The translations under genes and the position numbers were made by a program. From Hippopus hippopus (lineage: Eukaryota; Mollusca; Bivalvia; Cardiida; Cardiidae): a DNA stretch of 64,000 nucleotides. Location of the stretch: assembly GCA_946811185.2 (NCBI GenBank), contig OX328101.1, forward strand, positions 20,878,122 through 20,942,121, written 5' to 3'. The notes under the pieces are model-generated. The model ran no database searches. It was given only the letters and a program-made list of their open reading frames with translations, and was not told the origin of the DNA. Shown piece after piece: positions 1-11,426 of this stretch (positions within the stretch are counted from its first letter, which is position 1; each line of letters begins with the position of its first letter).

Positions 1-2179
1 TATAATTTGATTTATTATGTGTATTTTAGGACCCCTTAAAATTTTGAGGCAACTTTTGTTTCCAATCATCAGAGAAAAGCGTATAATAGATGTGTAAAAC
101 AATTTGATCAGATTTAGTTGAGATATTACCTCAAAAGCATGTCACTGTAGTGCAAGAAAATCAAGGATAAAAACCAAGTAGTTCCCTTATCTGCAGGACC
201 AATGTAGTACTGGAAAGGAATCAAGGGAAATAACTGAATGGCCTCCATTATACAATATTAATGACAGTGTTGGAAGTAACCCAAGGCCGTTAAGATTAAA
301 TTTCTGAAGAGTTATGTCCTTACCTCGTTCTTTGCCCCATGAATGCATAAATTACATAAATTAATTCGTCATGAGATTTAAAGCTACCTAACAAAAAATA
401 TTAGACTTTTTTTCCAATGAAAAGCATTTTAGACAACCAATAAAATATTACTCTTAACGTGATATTTGTCTATCAGGGTAGAAAACCTTTGTGGGAAAGG
501 GAGAAAATGCTGGTTACCAGCATTTCTCCTTTTCTCACAATGTTTTCAAAAGCCTTCTTCCTCAAAATCCTTAAAATTCCAGATTGTCAGATAAGGGGTG
601 TAAAGGAAAATGTCTTGTCGGTTTGTCAGCCTTCCGTCAACGTGACTCGATGTGTGCAAGTTATTTCTGTACTTAAAGGTTCCGTGCTTTGACAATCTTG
701 AGAAAGGAGGCTATTTAAAAACATTGCAGGAAAAGGAGAAAATGCTGGTAAACAGCATTTTCTCCTTTCCTCGCAGTGTTTTCTCACCTTTTGTATGCAT
801 TTAAAGTTGCATTCATTCAGTCGCCACTTAAGAGCTGATGAGCTAAATGGACATTAAATTTTGTCAATTCAGGATGTGAATTCAGGATTGATTTCCCTAA
901 ATATCTCCGGAAATGTAGATCTAAGATTAGACTGGGCATTTTGTGTGGTGTGATCTTGATCTACACTGTTTGTAAAGGCATTTGACCCTTTATCACTCAA
1001 TCTCTAGTTTTAAAGACCGCCGAAGGGGATGGCATTTGAAACTATCGTCGGAAAAAGAGAAAAGGCTGGTAGCCAGCATTTTCTTCTTTTCTCACAGTGT
1101 TTTCCTCAATCAAAGAGAGAAATCATCCGATGATTTGAAAAAAAAAATATCTCGTTGTCTGCAACTCTTTTCAGTTTTGTTAAGTCCAAAATTTAGTGGT
1201 TGGGTAGGAAGCGTCTATGTATCTTTCGTAATTAATGCTGTGCAAGTTTGAACCCCCTATTATACATCACATGCTTTTTATGTTTTATTCTCTGAATATG
1301 TAAACATGGATCGTGTATACATACGAACCCCGATTCAAACGAGCTTTAACAAACTTTAGTCGATATTCGCATACTGAACGATCGTTCTTCACTGCTTTGA
1401 AGATCTTTTTTTGTCGAAAAAAAAAAAGAACGAAAACTGGTTGAATTTCGTCGAAAGTAAAATCTATAAAGAAATCGTTGTCTGCGCATGTCATATTCTT
1501 CGTGTATTTGTAGAATGCCATCTAGCAGGAGATAAAGAAATCTTTCCAAATTATGGAGTTTCTGGCTCACGTATAGGATTGTTCATAGGACAACTTGACC
1601 CGTCTTTGAGTATTGTCACCCAGGTATAATAAATTATTTCTCCGGCCTTAATTTTCCCCTTGTCATATTCCGTGTACGATCGTCGGTGTAAGATCGTCTT
1701 TTCGGTCCATTACAAACGGAGATGGCCGAAAGCGATCGGCCATCACGAGTAAGCACCGATAATAGTTGGCGAAGTGTGCCGGAATTTTGCCGATTTAATT
1801 ATGCTACAGACTGAAATGATCACAGTCGCTTTCAGCTATAGGTCAGATGAAGTACTAATCGATTAAATCGTACTTACTGTTTGCCGCTAATCTCACTTAG
1901 GTCACATTGTCCGTCTGCAGGTTATTTATAAGTTATTCATAATACACAGCCATTAAATAAAATCAAATACTAAACTATTACGTGTTTTAACGACCATGAG
2001 GGAAACGGTCTTTGAAAACATTGTGGGGAAAAGGAGGAAATGCCGGTAACAAGCATTTTCTTCTTTTCTCACTGTGTTTTTTACCCTTACAAAGTAAAAT
2101 AACATCATTTGAGACATTTAATTTGTGCATATCAAGCTACGTGATATAGCCCATAGACTTGTAATACATAGCCGCTGGT

Positions 2180-2302
2180 AGCTTTGCTAAGCTTATCGTT
2201 AAATATACGAAAGCCCAAACTGTCCTTGCAGACCCTCCGTTTCTTGTCTTAACCGGCGTGAACGGCGTTAAACTCCAATAAAAACAAACAAACAAACAAA
2301 CT
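2180..2302 (+). repeat. SINE 3' end fragment
   Basis: The stretch ends in GAACGGCGTTAAACTCCAAT followed by an (AAAC)n tail. This resembles the 3' end of the SINEs at 20687 and 26756, which have ACGGCGTTAAACACC. No tRNA-like head is visible, so this looks like a 5'-truncated copy. Confidence 0.5.
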
Positions 2303-2495
2303 AAGCAGAGAGTGGTCCAAAAGTGTGAATGCAGGGTATAGAATCCTATAAGGGGTTGGGGAGTTTAGGTGATGCCGCCGAACGAAAAATGAGATTCGAT
2401 TTTATAGACGTTGAAATCGCCTTTCCTATATAGATCCAAGAACTTTTTTTTTTGTCTGTTGTCACTTGTCGTTCTCTCTCCCTTTCTCCCATCCC

Positions 2496-2496
<1 letters not shown>

Positions 2497-2565
<69 letters not shown>

Positions 2566-2566
2566 A
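2497..2566. repeat. Microsatellite (CTGT)n/(CT)n
   Basis: A compound simple repeat of CTGT units runs into CT units. It explains the low-complexity open frames seen here on both strands, which should not be read as genes. Confidence 0.9.
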
Positions 2567-2959
2567 AAATGAACATTTAACGGTACACTGGGGTGGGGGA
2601 ACAAATAGGAAGTATGCTTGGGGATGCTGTCGTCAGGGTTTCATGCTTGTAAATCAAACACCAAACACCATCGAGCCTCGGAGAATTCCAAAGCAAAGCT
2701 TAACATTCAGGAAAGGAAGGTAATGAGTACTAACAGTTTAGTAGTTATAGATCCACGTAATGTCACAAGAGTTGTTTCCCTTTTTACGCTGTGTTCCCTG
2801 AAAACAACGCGATAATATCGGGGCACTTCTGGGTCCCCAAAGTGTTTACGACTACACAAGAGTTATAGTAAACAGCAAGACTAGATCGAGTCAATGGTTA
2901 TCTCTGTACCACACGACAAAAATGTAGACTTGTCCAAATTAAAGGCCCAAAATAAGTTA

Positions 2960-3290
2960 AAAGTAAACAAAGTGGGTGGTAAAATGCGCCTATATTTAAA
3001 GTCATACCAATTCAAAGTATGGAAATTATTGTGAAGATGATAGAATTTTTTGAAGATGATATGTTATTTGTACGGTCAGCCCAAGTGTTAGACGCTGGCA
3101 GAAAAATGAATATCAAAACTAGGTCAAAAGTTGCCAGGATGCTCTATCTTTTGTTTACTTTTTACCTGGTTTTAAACTTCATATTCCTGCCAGCGACTAA
3201 CGCTTGGACCAACCGTACAATAACATAGCCATCTTCAAAATAATTTGCTTACTTTTAATTTTTAATGGTATGATTTAATTTAGATGCACC
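2960..3290. repeat. Fold-back MITE (family D, copy 1)
   Basis: The left arm (AAATTATTGTGAAGATG... CGCTGGCAG...) reappears inverted in the right arm (...CTGCCAGCGACTAACGCTTGG...CATCTTCAAAATAATTT). The two arms make an imperfect palindrome of about 300 bp. A second copy lies at about 10020-10400. The predicted protein across it comes from the palindrome and is not a gene. Confidence 0.7.
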
Positions 3291-6205
3291 GTTGATTACT
3301 TTTGGCCGCCATAGGGACTTTTCAAGCATTTGCAGAGGACATTTCAACTGTGGCTCAAATGATGGAATTTTTCTTTGATAGGTTAGAAAACAATGTGGGA
3401 AAAGGAAAAAAAATGATGGTTTCCAGCATTTTCTCCTTTCCCACTATGATTTCAAGAGGCTTTCCCCTCAGGATCGTTAAAACTCAGGATTGTGTCGCTA
3501 TGGGTTAAGCTTGATAAAGTTTCAGTTGCCATTTGGCGCCAATATTCATATATACATGTATTGCTCGTACTTGAGCAATGCTCTTGCAAAAGGAGGGTTA
3601 ATGCATCTCTGTAATACGTTATACCAAAACAAGTCACCACGTAAGTATGGATCCATAAAATCCATTTTGTCCAAAAACTGGCTGACTCCTGAGGTAGTAT
3701 GGTCCTTGGACATGCAGAAAATTTACCAAAGACAAAATGTTTCGACACATGTCAGCCTGCGCAGTCCGAGTCGATACTTTAAGAATATGCACTGACCCCT
3801 CCCCCCCCCTTTTCATAGAGCAAGGCTGATTTTTCCACAATTTTCACAGTCTTGGTTTAGATAAGGGAAGAAATAAGCAGCTGGTCGAAAGAAGCAGAAT
3901 TTGCCAATATTTGATGTTATTTCAATATTCAGGCAGCTCATGGCATATGTTAACTGTTTATCAAATAACATTATTCCATATTTGTCACAATTGAAAGATT
4001 TGCAGACAACAAATTAAATCTGTCTTTTAAATAATAGGATCTGTATTTGAAGGAGCAGAAAACGTTGTGGGAAAAGGAGAAAATGCTGGTTACCAGCATT
4101 TTCTCCTTTTCGCACAATGCTTTCAAAAATAATCTCCCAGTGGGTCAATAAAACGCGTAGTCGGTGAATAGATGTTATTATCGTGATTTCATTTTACCGT
4201 ATGTATGAAAGAACTGTAATGAGTACCGCCTTAAATGGTATATCAATTTAGTGCAACAGGAGTTAACTCCCTTTATATATCGTGTAACCGGGAAAAACTT
4301 GACAATCGACTCCAGGATTGCTAGAAGGTTTCATTTTGCATGATTAAATCGAATGGTTACAGCACAGCACGACAATACGTTTTCAGTCCTTTTTCTTTTG
4401 ACACGTAATTGCTCCTTTTCGAACAATACAGTATTTTTTTCTATACCATCAGATGTTAGTGATTTCTTGCCTTCACCAGGACTAGGCTAAATCTCGGAAG
4501 TGTCTCACTCCCTCGAAAAACCCAGTGCTTTCAGTGAGGCTCACACAAAACAAACAGTTTATATTTTTAATCATCACAATTTCCTGTTTTGTTAACTTTT
4601 TCGGCGTTTTGATTGGAAATATATAACCAAACCAATTTCTCAAATTAGTGGAAGTGTCGACCACAATCGGACTGCATGTATGTACAGGCTGATAATGATC
4701 TACCGACTGTGGGACCGGGACTCGGCCATATATCTAGGCACCTACTCTCCTTTGTAGGCCCCCCTTTAGTTACCATTCTTTTTGTTGTTAGATATAATGT
4801 TCTGTGAAAAGCTTTCGGTATACACTTTTTTCCTGTAGTTGTCACTTCATCATTGATATGCATGTACGCGTGTGACAAAAACGTGTACCGGTATATTGAC
4901 AAGACTGCACTATGCACATTGTATACCTCTGAGTGAAATGTCCCTTCTGTTCTATTGTTTCAACGCAAGTTCACTTTCACCATTACAAGGACATATGACA
5001 CAGTTTAAACACGGCGTAAGAGATTCGATCAAAATTTATAACCCAGGGGGTAACGAGTTATATCATCCCAGGTACGGCTTTATACCTCATTTGCATATTA
5101 TGGATGGTGTGAAATCCCTCAACACCATGTGAATACAGATTTGAAAATGATGGAAGACTTGAAAATCAGAGTGTGTCAGAGCATCCATAGATAACTCAAT
5201 GAATTCGAGACAATCATATTTCGATTGTGGGACAGATCTATTGGATGAAGCTTCTTCTAATCATGAAAATAGTTTTTTTTATGCATCTAAATGTAATTTG
5301 AACTGACAATTACTTTTTGTGAAGAAGTTTCATAAATTTGTTACTGCAAAGGTTAAGATTCGGAATCCAAATCGGTACTAGATATTTATCGGACTTTTTA
5401 GACAAAAAAAAATACCATCGTTTCGGCTATTGATGCCAAGTTTGGTATTAGCTGAGACGGGTTTTCTCCCTCAACTAATCAGAACTCATAGTTCTCAACT
5501 TAAAAACTAAGTATGGACAAAGAAAACTGACGGTCAGTTGTCAAATATCTGCCCAGTCAGAGGTAAACTAGTATCAGTCAGATTGTTGAAAACATTATGG
5601 GAAAGGATAAAATTTTGGTAACCAGAATTTATTCTTTTCCAATTTTCAGTGCTTTATTTTGGATTTTCAAGACAACCAGTATCAATATTTTGCAGCATCC
5701 AGTTTATCGCCTGCAAATATGGAACGTTCTAAAATTTTGTCGTCGGGTAAAGAGTAACTCTGTACCAGACGACAAATTTGTATACAAATCCAAATTGAAA
5801 ATATTTGCAGACGACAATTTCAATTTGGCTTAAACGCTTGATTTTGTCCTTAAAAAAAGTGGAAAACATTATGGGAAAAGGAGAAAATGCTGGTTACCAG
5901 CATTTTCTCCTTTTGCCTCAATGCTTTCAAAGGTCTTCTTTCTGAAGAAAGATCGTTAAAACTAGGGACTGTTCGTAAAAAGGTTAAATAACTTTGCTGA
6001 ATTACAATGTGGACGGAGATTTTTATCTAAATTGTGTTTAAATAACCTTAAAATGACCATGTCCGATAAATAGTGACCATTACACAAATTTATGGTCAAT
6101 GTACTTGGACGCCCTTTACCTGAGAGGGACCTTCGTTCGAAAAAAAAAGTTTGACTATTAAATTTTCTTTTTTTTCGACAGCCAAAAGTTTTTTGTGTAT
6201 AAAGT

Positions 6206-6428
6206 AACCCTTTACCAAACAGTCCTGGTTTTTAGCGACCCTGGAGAGAGATAGCTTGGGAAAACATTGTGGGAAAAGGAGAAAATGCTGGTAACCAGCA
6301 TTTTCTCCTTTTCCCACAATGTTTTCTACATTATCGAACATAGAATCATTATTTTTGGATGCACTTGATCTGTCATTTGCAAATGCTTTCAATTATGAAA
6401 AGCTAAAATTTTGTCGTTTGGGTTAAGT
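6206..6428 (-). repeat. MITE-A, near full-length copy
   Basis: This is a representative copy of the commonest repeat in the window. It begins AACCCTTTACCAAACAG and ends with TTTTGTCGTTTGGGTTAAG, so the termini are inverted repeats. The centre is a long hairpin, GTGGGAAAAGGAGAAAATG CTGG, mirrored by CCAGCATTTTCTCCTTTTCCC. It has no coding capacity, and many related copies lie within 40 kb. This is the signature of a non-autonomous DNA transposon. Confidence 0.8.
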
Positions 6429-6934
6429 TACGATCTTAGCTTAGGCAGGTTTTCTATGAAATGAATGAAATAAAACGCATATTATCCCCTAAACTACATG
6501 TATTGTTAAAGCAGTCCATTTCACTCTTAATCAAACAATCTTGTGCGGCAAGTATAGACCAAGATCAAACTTTTCGTATGTGTAGGTTGATCTTCGCTTC
6601 CGCTATGCACAGAAAACATTCACAATTGCCCGACGGTATAGCATGAAATAAAATGATATAAAAGATAATAGAAATATAATTTTTTACACTGTGCTCGGGT
6701 AATTGAAAGCACACATTTAACCTTTTTCCAAACCATCCCGATTTTCAACATACCTGAGGGAGAAGACGTTTTGTAAACATTGTGAGAAAAGAAGGACAAA
6801 ATGCTGTCAGCCAGCACTTTATAAATTTCCTATGATGCTGTCTACCCTTTCATAGACAAACTCGTAATTTGGATCATGTTTAATTTGTAGTCAGCAAATG
6901 CTTTGAGTTTGGAAAAGGTAATAAGTATTAACAG

Positions 6935-7132
6935 CTGAAGAAATAAACCGAAATTTCAATCCAATAGCGAAAACATTAATTTCGCGATTTTAAAATTCCT
7001 TTTCACCAGAAAAATCCCCCAGTATCGGACAGTGTAGATCCACGATCAGACTGCAAGTTCTGTGCAGTCTGATCTTGATTTACACTGTCCGCAAAAGTGT
7101 CATTAGTCGCGCCCAGCAACGAACGGGTTAAA
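6935..7132 (+). repeat. MITE-B copy
   Basis: A hairpin family with the core GTAGATC(C)ACGATCAGACTGC / GCAGTCTGATCTTGATTTACAC, flanked by CGGACAGTG and CTGTCCGCAAAAG. In complete copies the outer ends read CCTTATCCTGCTAAATAA and AGCAGCCTAAGGGTTAA. Confidence 0.7.
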
Positions 7133-7195
7133 TCAGGGGATAAACAGTCGGTGTTGTTGTTGTGTAACTCTCTGTTACTCTCTCAAACGATAAAT

Positions 7196-7420
7196 GTTTG
7201 AAGTTGTCCAAACTCAAAGCATTTGCAGACAAAAAATTTAATGTTGCTGGAAATTTGAGATTTGTCTTTGAAAGAGTAGAAAACATTGTGGGAAAAGGAG
7301 AAAATGCTGGTTACCAGCATTTTCTCCTTTTCCCACAATGTTTTCAAATGTCTCTTACCTGGGGGTCGTTAAAACTCGCGATTGTGGTTTAACTCGGGAC
7401 TGAGTGGTGGTAAAAGGTTG
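7196..7420 (+). repeat. MITE-A copy with intact central palindrome
   Basis: The element contains the uninterrupted core GAAAACATTGTGGGAAAAGG ... CCTTTTCCCACAATGTTTTC around GAGAAAATGCTGGTTACCAG. The left arm has AAAGCATTTGCAGAC, which is the usual MITE-A subterminal sequence. Confidence 0.75.
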
Positions 7421-7795
7421 AACTACATACTGTAAGTTAAACATAATTCTTTGTAGTCTCAAAATGATTTAAATATTTTCGTAAACCCTCCTACCAACCA
7501 AAATAAAAGAAACAATATCTTCTAAATGTTTTTCCGCACCGATCCCTGAAACAGGGCCTACATTAAATAACTTTATTTATCTCATATTTTGAACCTAAAC
7601 AGCCAAGTTCCTGTTTGTTTTATATCACACCGCCCTACGCTTTGGTTTTGACACAATCTTTTCGCGATGAGTCATAGATAAGGAATTAAAATGAACCAAA
7701 GTCAGACGTCACTTGCATTTTAATCTTTAGCTGTACTCAAAATCAATTCAATTCAAAATACTTTATTAAGCTCAGATCTTATAGAAAAAAAGACA

Positions 7796-8113
7796 TGACC
7801 AGCCCGCATAGATCAGTTGGTAGAGCGTAGGACTTGTGAACGTGACGTTTTGGGTCACTTGAGGGTGTGGGTTCGATTCCCAGGGCTGGCCATCTAAAAT
7901 TACTTATGTTCCTTCGAATGAGACGTTAAATCTAGGTCCCTTGTGGCGGTGCTATACACCGAGCACGTTAAAAAACCAGGCGTAACTTAGGATGGGTTTC
8001 TTCCTGTACCTTGCACTATCCCCCGTAACAATATACTAACAGCCTTGCGGGGGGGGGGGGGTCGCCCATATGGGCAACCGTTGGCGACGATAAATAAACG
8101 CAAATTCAAATAC
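7796..8113 (+). mobile_element. tRNA-headed SINE (family 1)
   Basis: The head has an A box (TAGATCAGTTGGTAGAGCG) and a B box (GGGTTCGATTCCCAG), which are internal RNA polymerase III promoter elements derived from a tRNA. The body contains CTATACACCGAGCACGTTAA and the tail GATAAATAAACGCAAATTCA. It is flanked by an exact 11-bp target-site duplication, AAAAAAAGACA, at 7785-7795 and 8114-8124. A second copy lies at about 20087-20395. A poly-G run near 8050 is a local expansion. Confidence 0.85.
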
Positions 8114-8967
8114 AAAAAAAGACAAATAAACATTTCCAGCATTTCATATTAATTTTTGTGTGACGAATAGGGGCTTCTTTTCAACAGTAGGGGAAGTCTG
8201 AATAATAATGTACTAATACACGAGTATAACATGTTCAGGGGGGGGGGGGGGGCATTTTTTTTTTACAAGTAATTGTGGAAAAGGGACAAGTGGTTGCTTC
8301 CCCCCCCCCCCCCCCCCCACACACACACACAATGTTTACATGTCATTTTACCCTTTACCAAACGGTCCAGAAGTCTTAAAGACCTGGAAGTCGAAGGCCT
8401 TTGAAAACGTTGTGGAAAAACAAGAAAATGATGGTAACCAGTATTTTCTACCCCTCGCACAACGTTTTCAACCCCTTCATAGAAACAAACCACATCGGCT
8501 GACTTTACTTGTCGACAGTAAATGCTTTCCAATCGGTTAAGTCTAAAATTTTGTCGTTTAATAGGCCTATAGAATGAAATTGTCGAAACAAGTCCGTTTG
8601 GTAAAAGGTTAAATCCTTCAAAGCTTTTTTTCAAGTGGTAGACTACTTAAGCAGGCTATTCAGGAAAACTGAAATTATCGAAAAACAGATTTTTTCGATG
8701 TATTTTTTCCTCTTCATTGACTCGAAGAGTTTTATGAAAGTGCAGGTCAAGATTGTACAACTCATATGGGAAAATCCCCAATCTAATCTATGTATACAGT
8801 ATACATCCTTTTGAAAGGCATTGGAGTAAGGTGCAGCGGCGAGAAGGGCTAGGCTCACGTATTCAAAATACACCCTGCTTATCTTGGACATTTTAACCTT
8901 ATAAGGAGAGGTATTACATCAGTAAAGAATTTTCAAAATGAGCTGGAACTTGAGGGTTCGATAAACC

Positions 8968-9090
8968 CTTAACCCCTAGGTTGCTAAGCGAACCTAAATG
9001 ACCTTTTTCGGACAGTGTAGATCAAGATCAGACTGCACAGAACGTGCAGTCTGATCTTGGATCTACACTGTCCGATAAGGAGATATCTTT
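8968..9090 (-). repeat. MITE-B copy (reverse orientation)
   Basis: The sequence shows CCTAGGTTGCTAAGCG, then the GGACAGTGTAGATCAAGATC hairpin closing with GATCTTGGATCTACACTGTCC. Confidence 0.7.
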
Positions 9091-9133
9091 CCCCTATAAG
9101 TACCTTTGGAGTAGCAAAATTTAGTTTTTTACT

Positions 9134-9134
<1 letters not shown>

Positions 9135-9158
<24 letters not shown>
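9135..9158. repeat. Microsatellite (GA)n
   Basis: A plain GA dinucleotide repeat with no further signal. Confidence 0.9.
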
Positions 9159-9164
<6 letters not shown>

Positions 9165-9489
9165 CCCAATCTTTCCTTTTAAGTTTTCTATACTTTGACA
9201 GACTAGGAGTGCATAATGTGTAGGAGTGGTTCATAAAAGGTTAGACCTGGCATGCAATACAGCTCAGTCTTTTACCACATAATCCTTTGTGCTAGGGACA
9301 GATGGAACTAAAAGGGCTTTAAAAGGTAAGGTAAATGAGTGAGTGATAAATAACTATACAGCATGAAGATTCTCATTCAATAGATTCGGATCATACTACA
9401 AGCTCTGTGTAGTCCGATCTTAATCTACACTGTCAATGAAACCAAACAAATATTTAAAATCTGTTTTACAAGCCGATAAAGAGTGAGAT

Positions 9490-9680
9490 TCGTCTGTTTT
9501 GAAAGCATTAGCAGACGCACAAATTGAAAATCATGGGATTTGTCTTTTGGAGGCATAGAAAACATAGTGGGAAAAGGAGAAAATGCTGGTGACCAGCATT
9601 TTCTCCTTTTCCTACAATGTTTTTGAGAGCCTTCTTCTTCAGGGTCGCAAAAACGGACTTGTCCAATAAAAAGTTAAGGA
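9490..9680 (+). repeat. MITE-A copy
   Basis: The copy contains GAAAATGCTGGTGACCAGCA within the usual AAAACATAGTGGGAAAAGG / CCTTTTCCTACAATGTTTT stems. Confidence 0.7.
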
Positions 9681-10019
9681 TTCACACAAATTACAAAAAA
9701 AACCCAAGACAACCATAGAAATCTGCTTGGTCATCTTTAACTGCGCCAAATATGCAGTCAGTTTTCATATCATACAAATTTGTCACTGCCAAGCTATTGT
9801 TCAGTATACTCAGAGAAACTCTTTATTTATTTACTACATTTCGACCGCCTGTTCAAAGTACGTTGCGTGGGAGTTAGTTATTAACTATCTAACATCCTTA
9901 ATCTTAAAAGCTTAGAGTCAATTACTTATATCGCTTAAGACGTGATCTTATACACTAATGTTTAGAGCCCATTTGTGGTCAAAAATTGTGTTTTAAAATG
10001 CATTTATACCTAAAGGCAT

Positions 10020-10400
10020 AGTAGCGACCAAATGTAAACACTGCCGGTGTTAAAATGCATTTAGATTTAAATCATATCACTTGAAAGTGCGGAAACTATT
10101 GTGAAGTTGACAATCTGTTTTTGTAGTCGCTGGACGAGTAATGATTTTCAAGGCTAGGTTAAAACAGGGACAACAATGATATACACATATACGCGATCTA
10201 TATACGATTCCTGGTTAAAAGTTGCCATGTCGCTCCATCTGTTGTTTACTTTTTGCCTGGTTGTAAAATTCATTTTACTGCCAGCGACTAATGTCATCTT
10301 TACAATAATTTCCATACTTTTGAAGGTTATGATTTAAAGTAAAATGCATTTAAACACCGGCATTGCCAACTTTTGGCCACTATTGGGCCTTTTTAAGCAA
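10020..10400. repeat. Fold-back MITE (family D, copy 2)
   Basis: The copy shares GGAAACTATTGTGAAG, GTCGCTGG, TGTTTACTTTTTGCCTGG and CTGCCAGCGACTAATG with the element at 2960-3290. Its ends contain TGTTAAAATGCATTTA and TAAAATGCATTTAAACACC, which are inverted relative to each other. Confidence 0.7.
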
Positions 10401-10532
10401 GCTGCAGAGTTCATCCAAGGCGGAACCAACTTCACCTATCCATATATTCTGTGAAAGAGAAAAAGTAATTTCACATTGACTCTCTACAAGATCCCCAGAA
10501 TACACGAGTGATTCTTATTCTTTTAAAAGCCC

Positions 10533-10765
10533 TTTGCCCTTTACCACATAATTTGGAATTTAAACGACCGCAAGGAAATGGCTTTTTGAAAACAACGTGG
10601 GAAACGGAGAAAATGCTGGTCACCAGCATTTTCTCCTTTTCCCACAATGTTTTCTACCCTATCACAGACAGAAATCAGTGTTTGAGCCACATTTATTCAA
10701 GTTGTTGGCTGCCACTTTTTTTTAGTTTGGATGAGTTTAATTTTTTGTCGTTTGGTAAAGGGTTA
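10533..10765 (-). repeat. MITE-A, near full-length copy
   Basis: The copy runs from CCCTTTACCACATAATTTGG to TTTTGTCGTTTGGTAAAGGG with an intact central hairpin. Confidence 0.75.
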
Positions 10766-11149
10766 AAACTGCAATGTACAACGGAAATTAGCTAAGAGAC
10801 GTCACATTTGCTAGAAGACGAGCATCATACTAACGGAAGTCCCTGGACATCTTTGAAGTCTTTCCTTTGTGGCATTGACAAGGAAGGGAAATAACTCTAG
10901 ACAAACTACATGTACCGGGGAATATTCATGAATGGTTTTCTTTTCCTTTTAAATTTCACAGCCTGAATTATTTCCATGGCTGACTACAGGCGGGATGACT
11001 AATCCTGATTCCTTTCAATGAAGTTAGCTGTTCTTATGCAAGGTTTATCAGCATGTGCTCGAACACAGCGTCGTATTTCAACTTTTTGATAACAACCGCG
11101 CCCAGCCAGCCAAGTGTTTATCGGAATTTAGACCACGTGACGTCAGTTA

Positions 11150-11292
11150 TTAAACTGTACACACGGACTTTGACTGAATCACGTCTGCCTGTCTGCAGTT
11201 TATATTTAGACCTTTGCGTTACTCAACAGTGGACTTACCGTCTTACTTCTTGTGTTAACATTTCAAGGTGATTTATTATTTTTTTTAATAAA
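11150..11292 (+). promoter_or_regulatory. Possible promoter and 5' UTR of the calponin-like exon
   Basis: A TATA-like stretch, GTTTATATTTAGACC, lies about 90 bp upstream of an ATG that opens a plausible first coding exon. The intervening sequence contains no MITE copy, unlike its surroundings. This is an inference from position only; no initiator or CpG signal decides it. Confidence 0.3.
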
Positions 11293-11346
11293 ATGGCGAC
11301 AAACAGAGCTGCAAAGTCAGGATTCGCCAGAGAAGCGCAAAACAAG
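11293..11346 (+). CDS. First coding exon of a calponin/transgelin-like host gene (partial)
   Basis: The exon encodes 18 residues, MATNRAAKSGFAREAQNK, ending exactly at a GTAAGG splice donor in phase 0. Transgelin/calponin family proteins of invertebrates open with this kind of peptide (Met-Ala, then Asn-Arg-Ala, Lys-Ser-Gly-Phe-Ala, Glu-Ala-Gln-Lys) just before the calponin-homology domain. Those proteins bind actin in muscle and non-muscle cells. I could not find the next exon, which would encode the start of the calponin-homology domain, anywhere downstream. The rest of the window may therefore lie in a very long first intron, or the gene may be broken. The family call rests on 18 residues plus a good donor site, so it is moderate. 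Confidence 0.5.
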
Positions 11347-11426
11347 GTAAGGTCAAAATCGTTGTTGTAAAATTGTTTCTCCTGTGTTTCATTCACGATT
11401 ATATTCTTGTTAGAAAGTGACTATTT

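Larger units (their letters stand above)
1..11225. other. Repeat-rich host intergenic DNA, no gene seen
   Basis: I see no convincing host coding sequence here; open frames are short and mostly run through palindromic repeats. The stretch holds MITE-A copies near 460-605, 690-835, 984-1210, 1985-2110, 3318-3509, 3995-4140, 5560-5758 (degraded), 5754-5990, 6206-6428, 6720-6915 (degraded), 7196-7420, 8346-8568, 9490-9680 and 10533-10765. It also holds MITE-B copies near 900-980, 6935-7132, 8968-9090 and 9370-9440, two fold-back elements and one complete SINE. Between these I see only AT-rich DNA. Confidence 0.7.

Noticed and set aside
2346..2576. RE-repeat protein encoded across the (CT)n tract
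   Set aside because: Low-complexity translation of a microsatellite.
3019..3228. 69-codon protein with a hydrophobic segment
   Set aside because: The frame runs through a fold-back MITE that has a second copy at about 10 kb.
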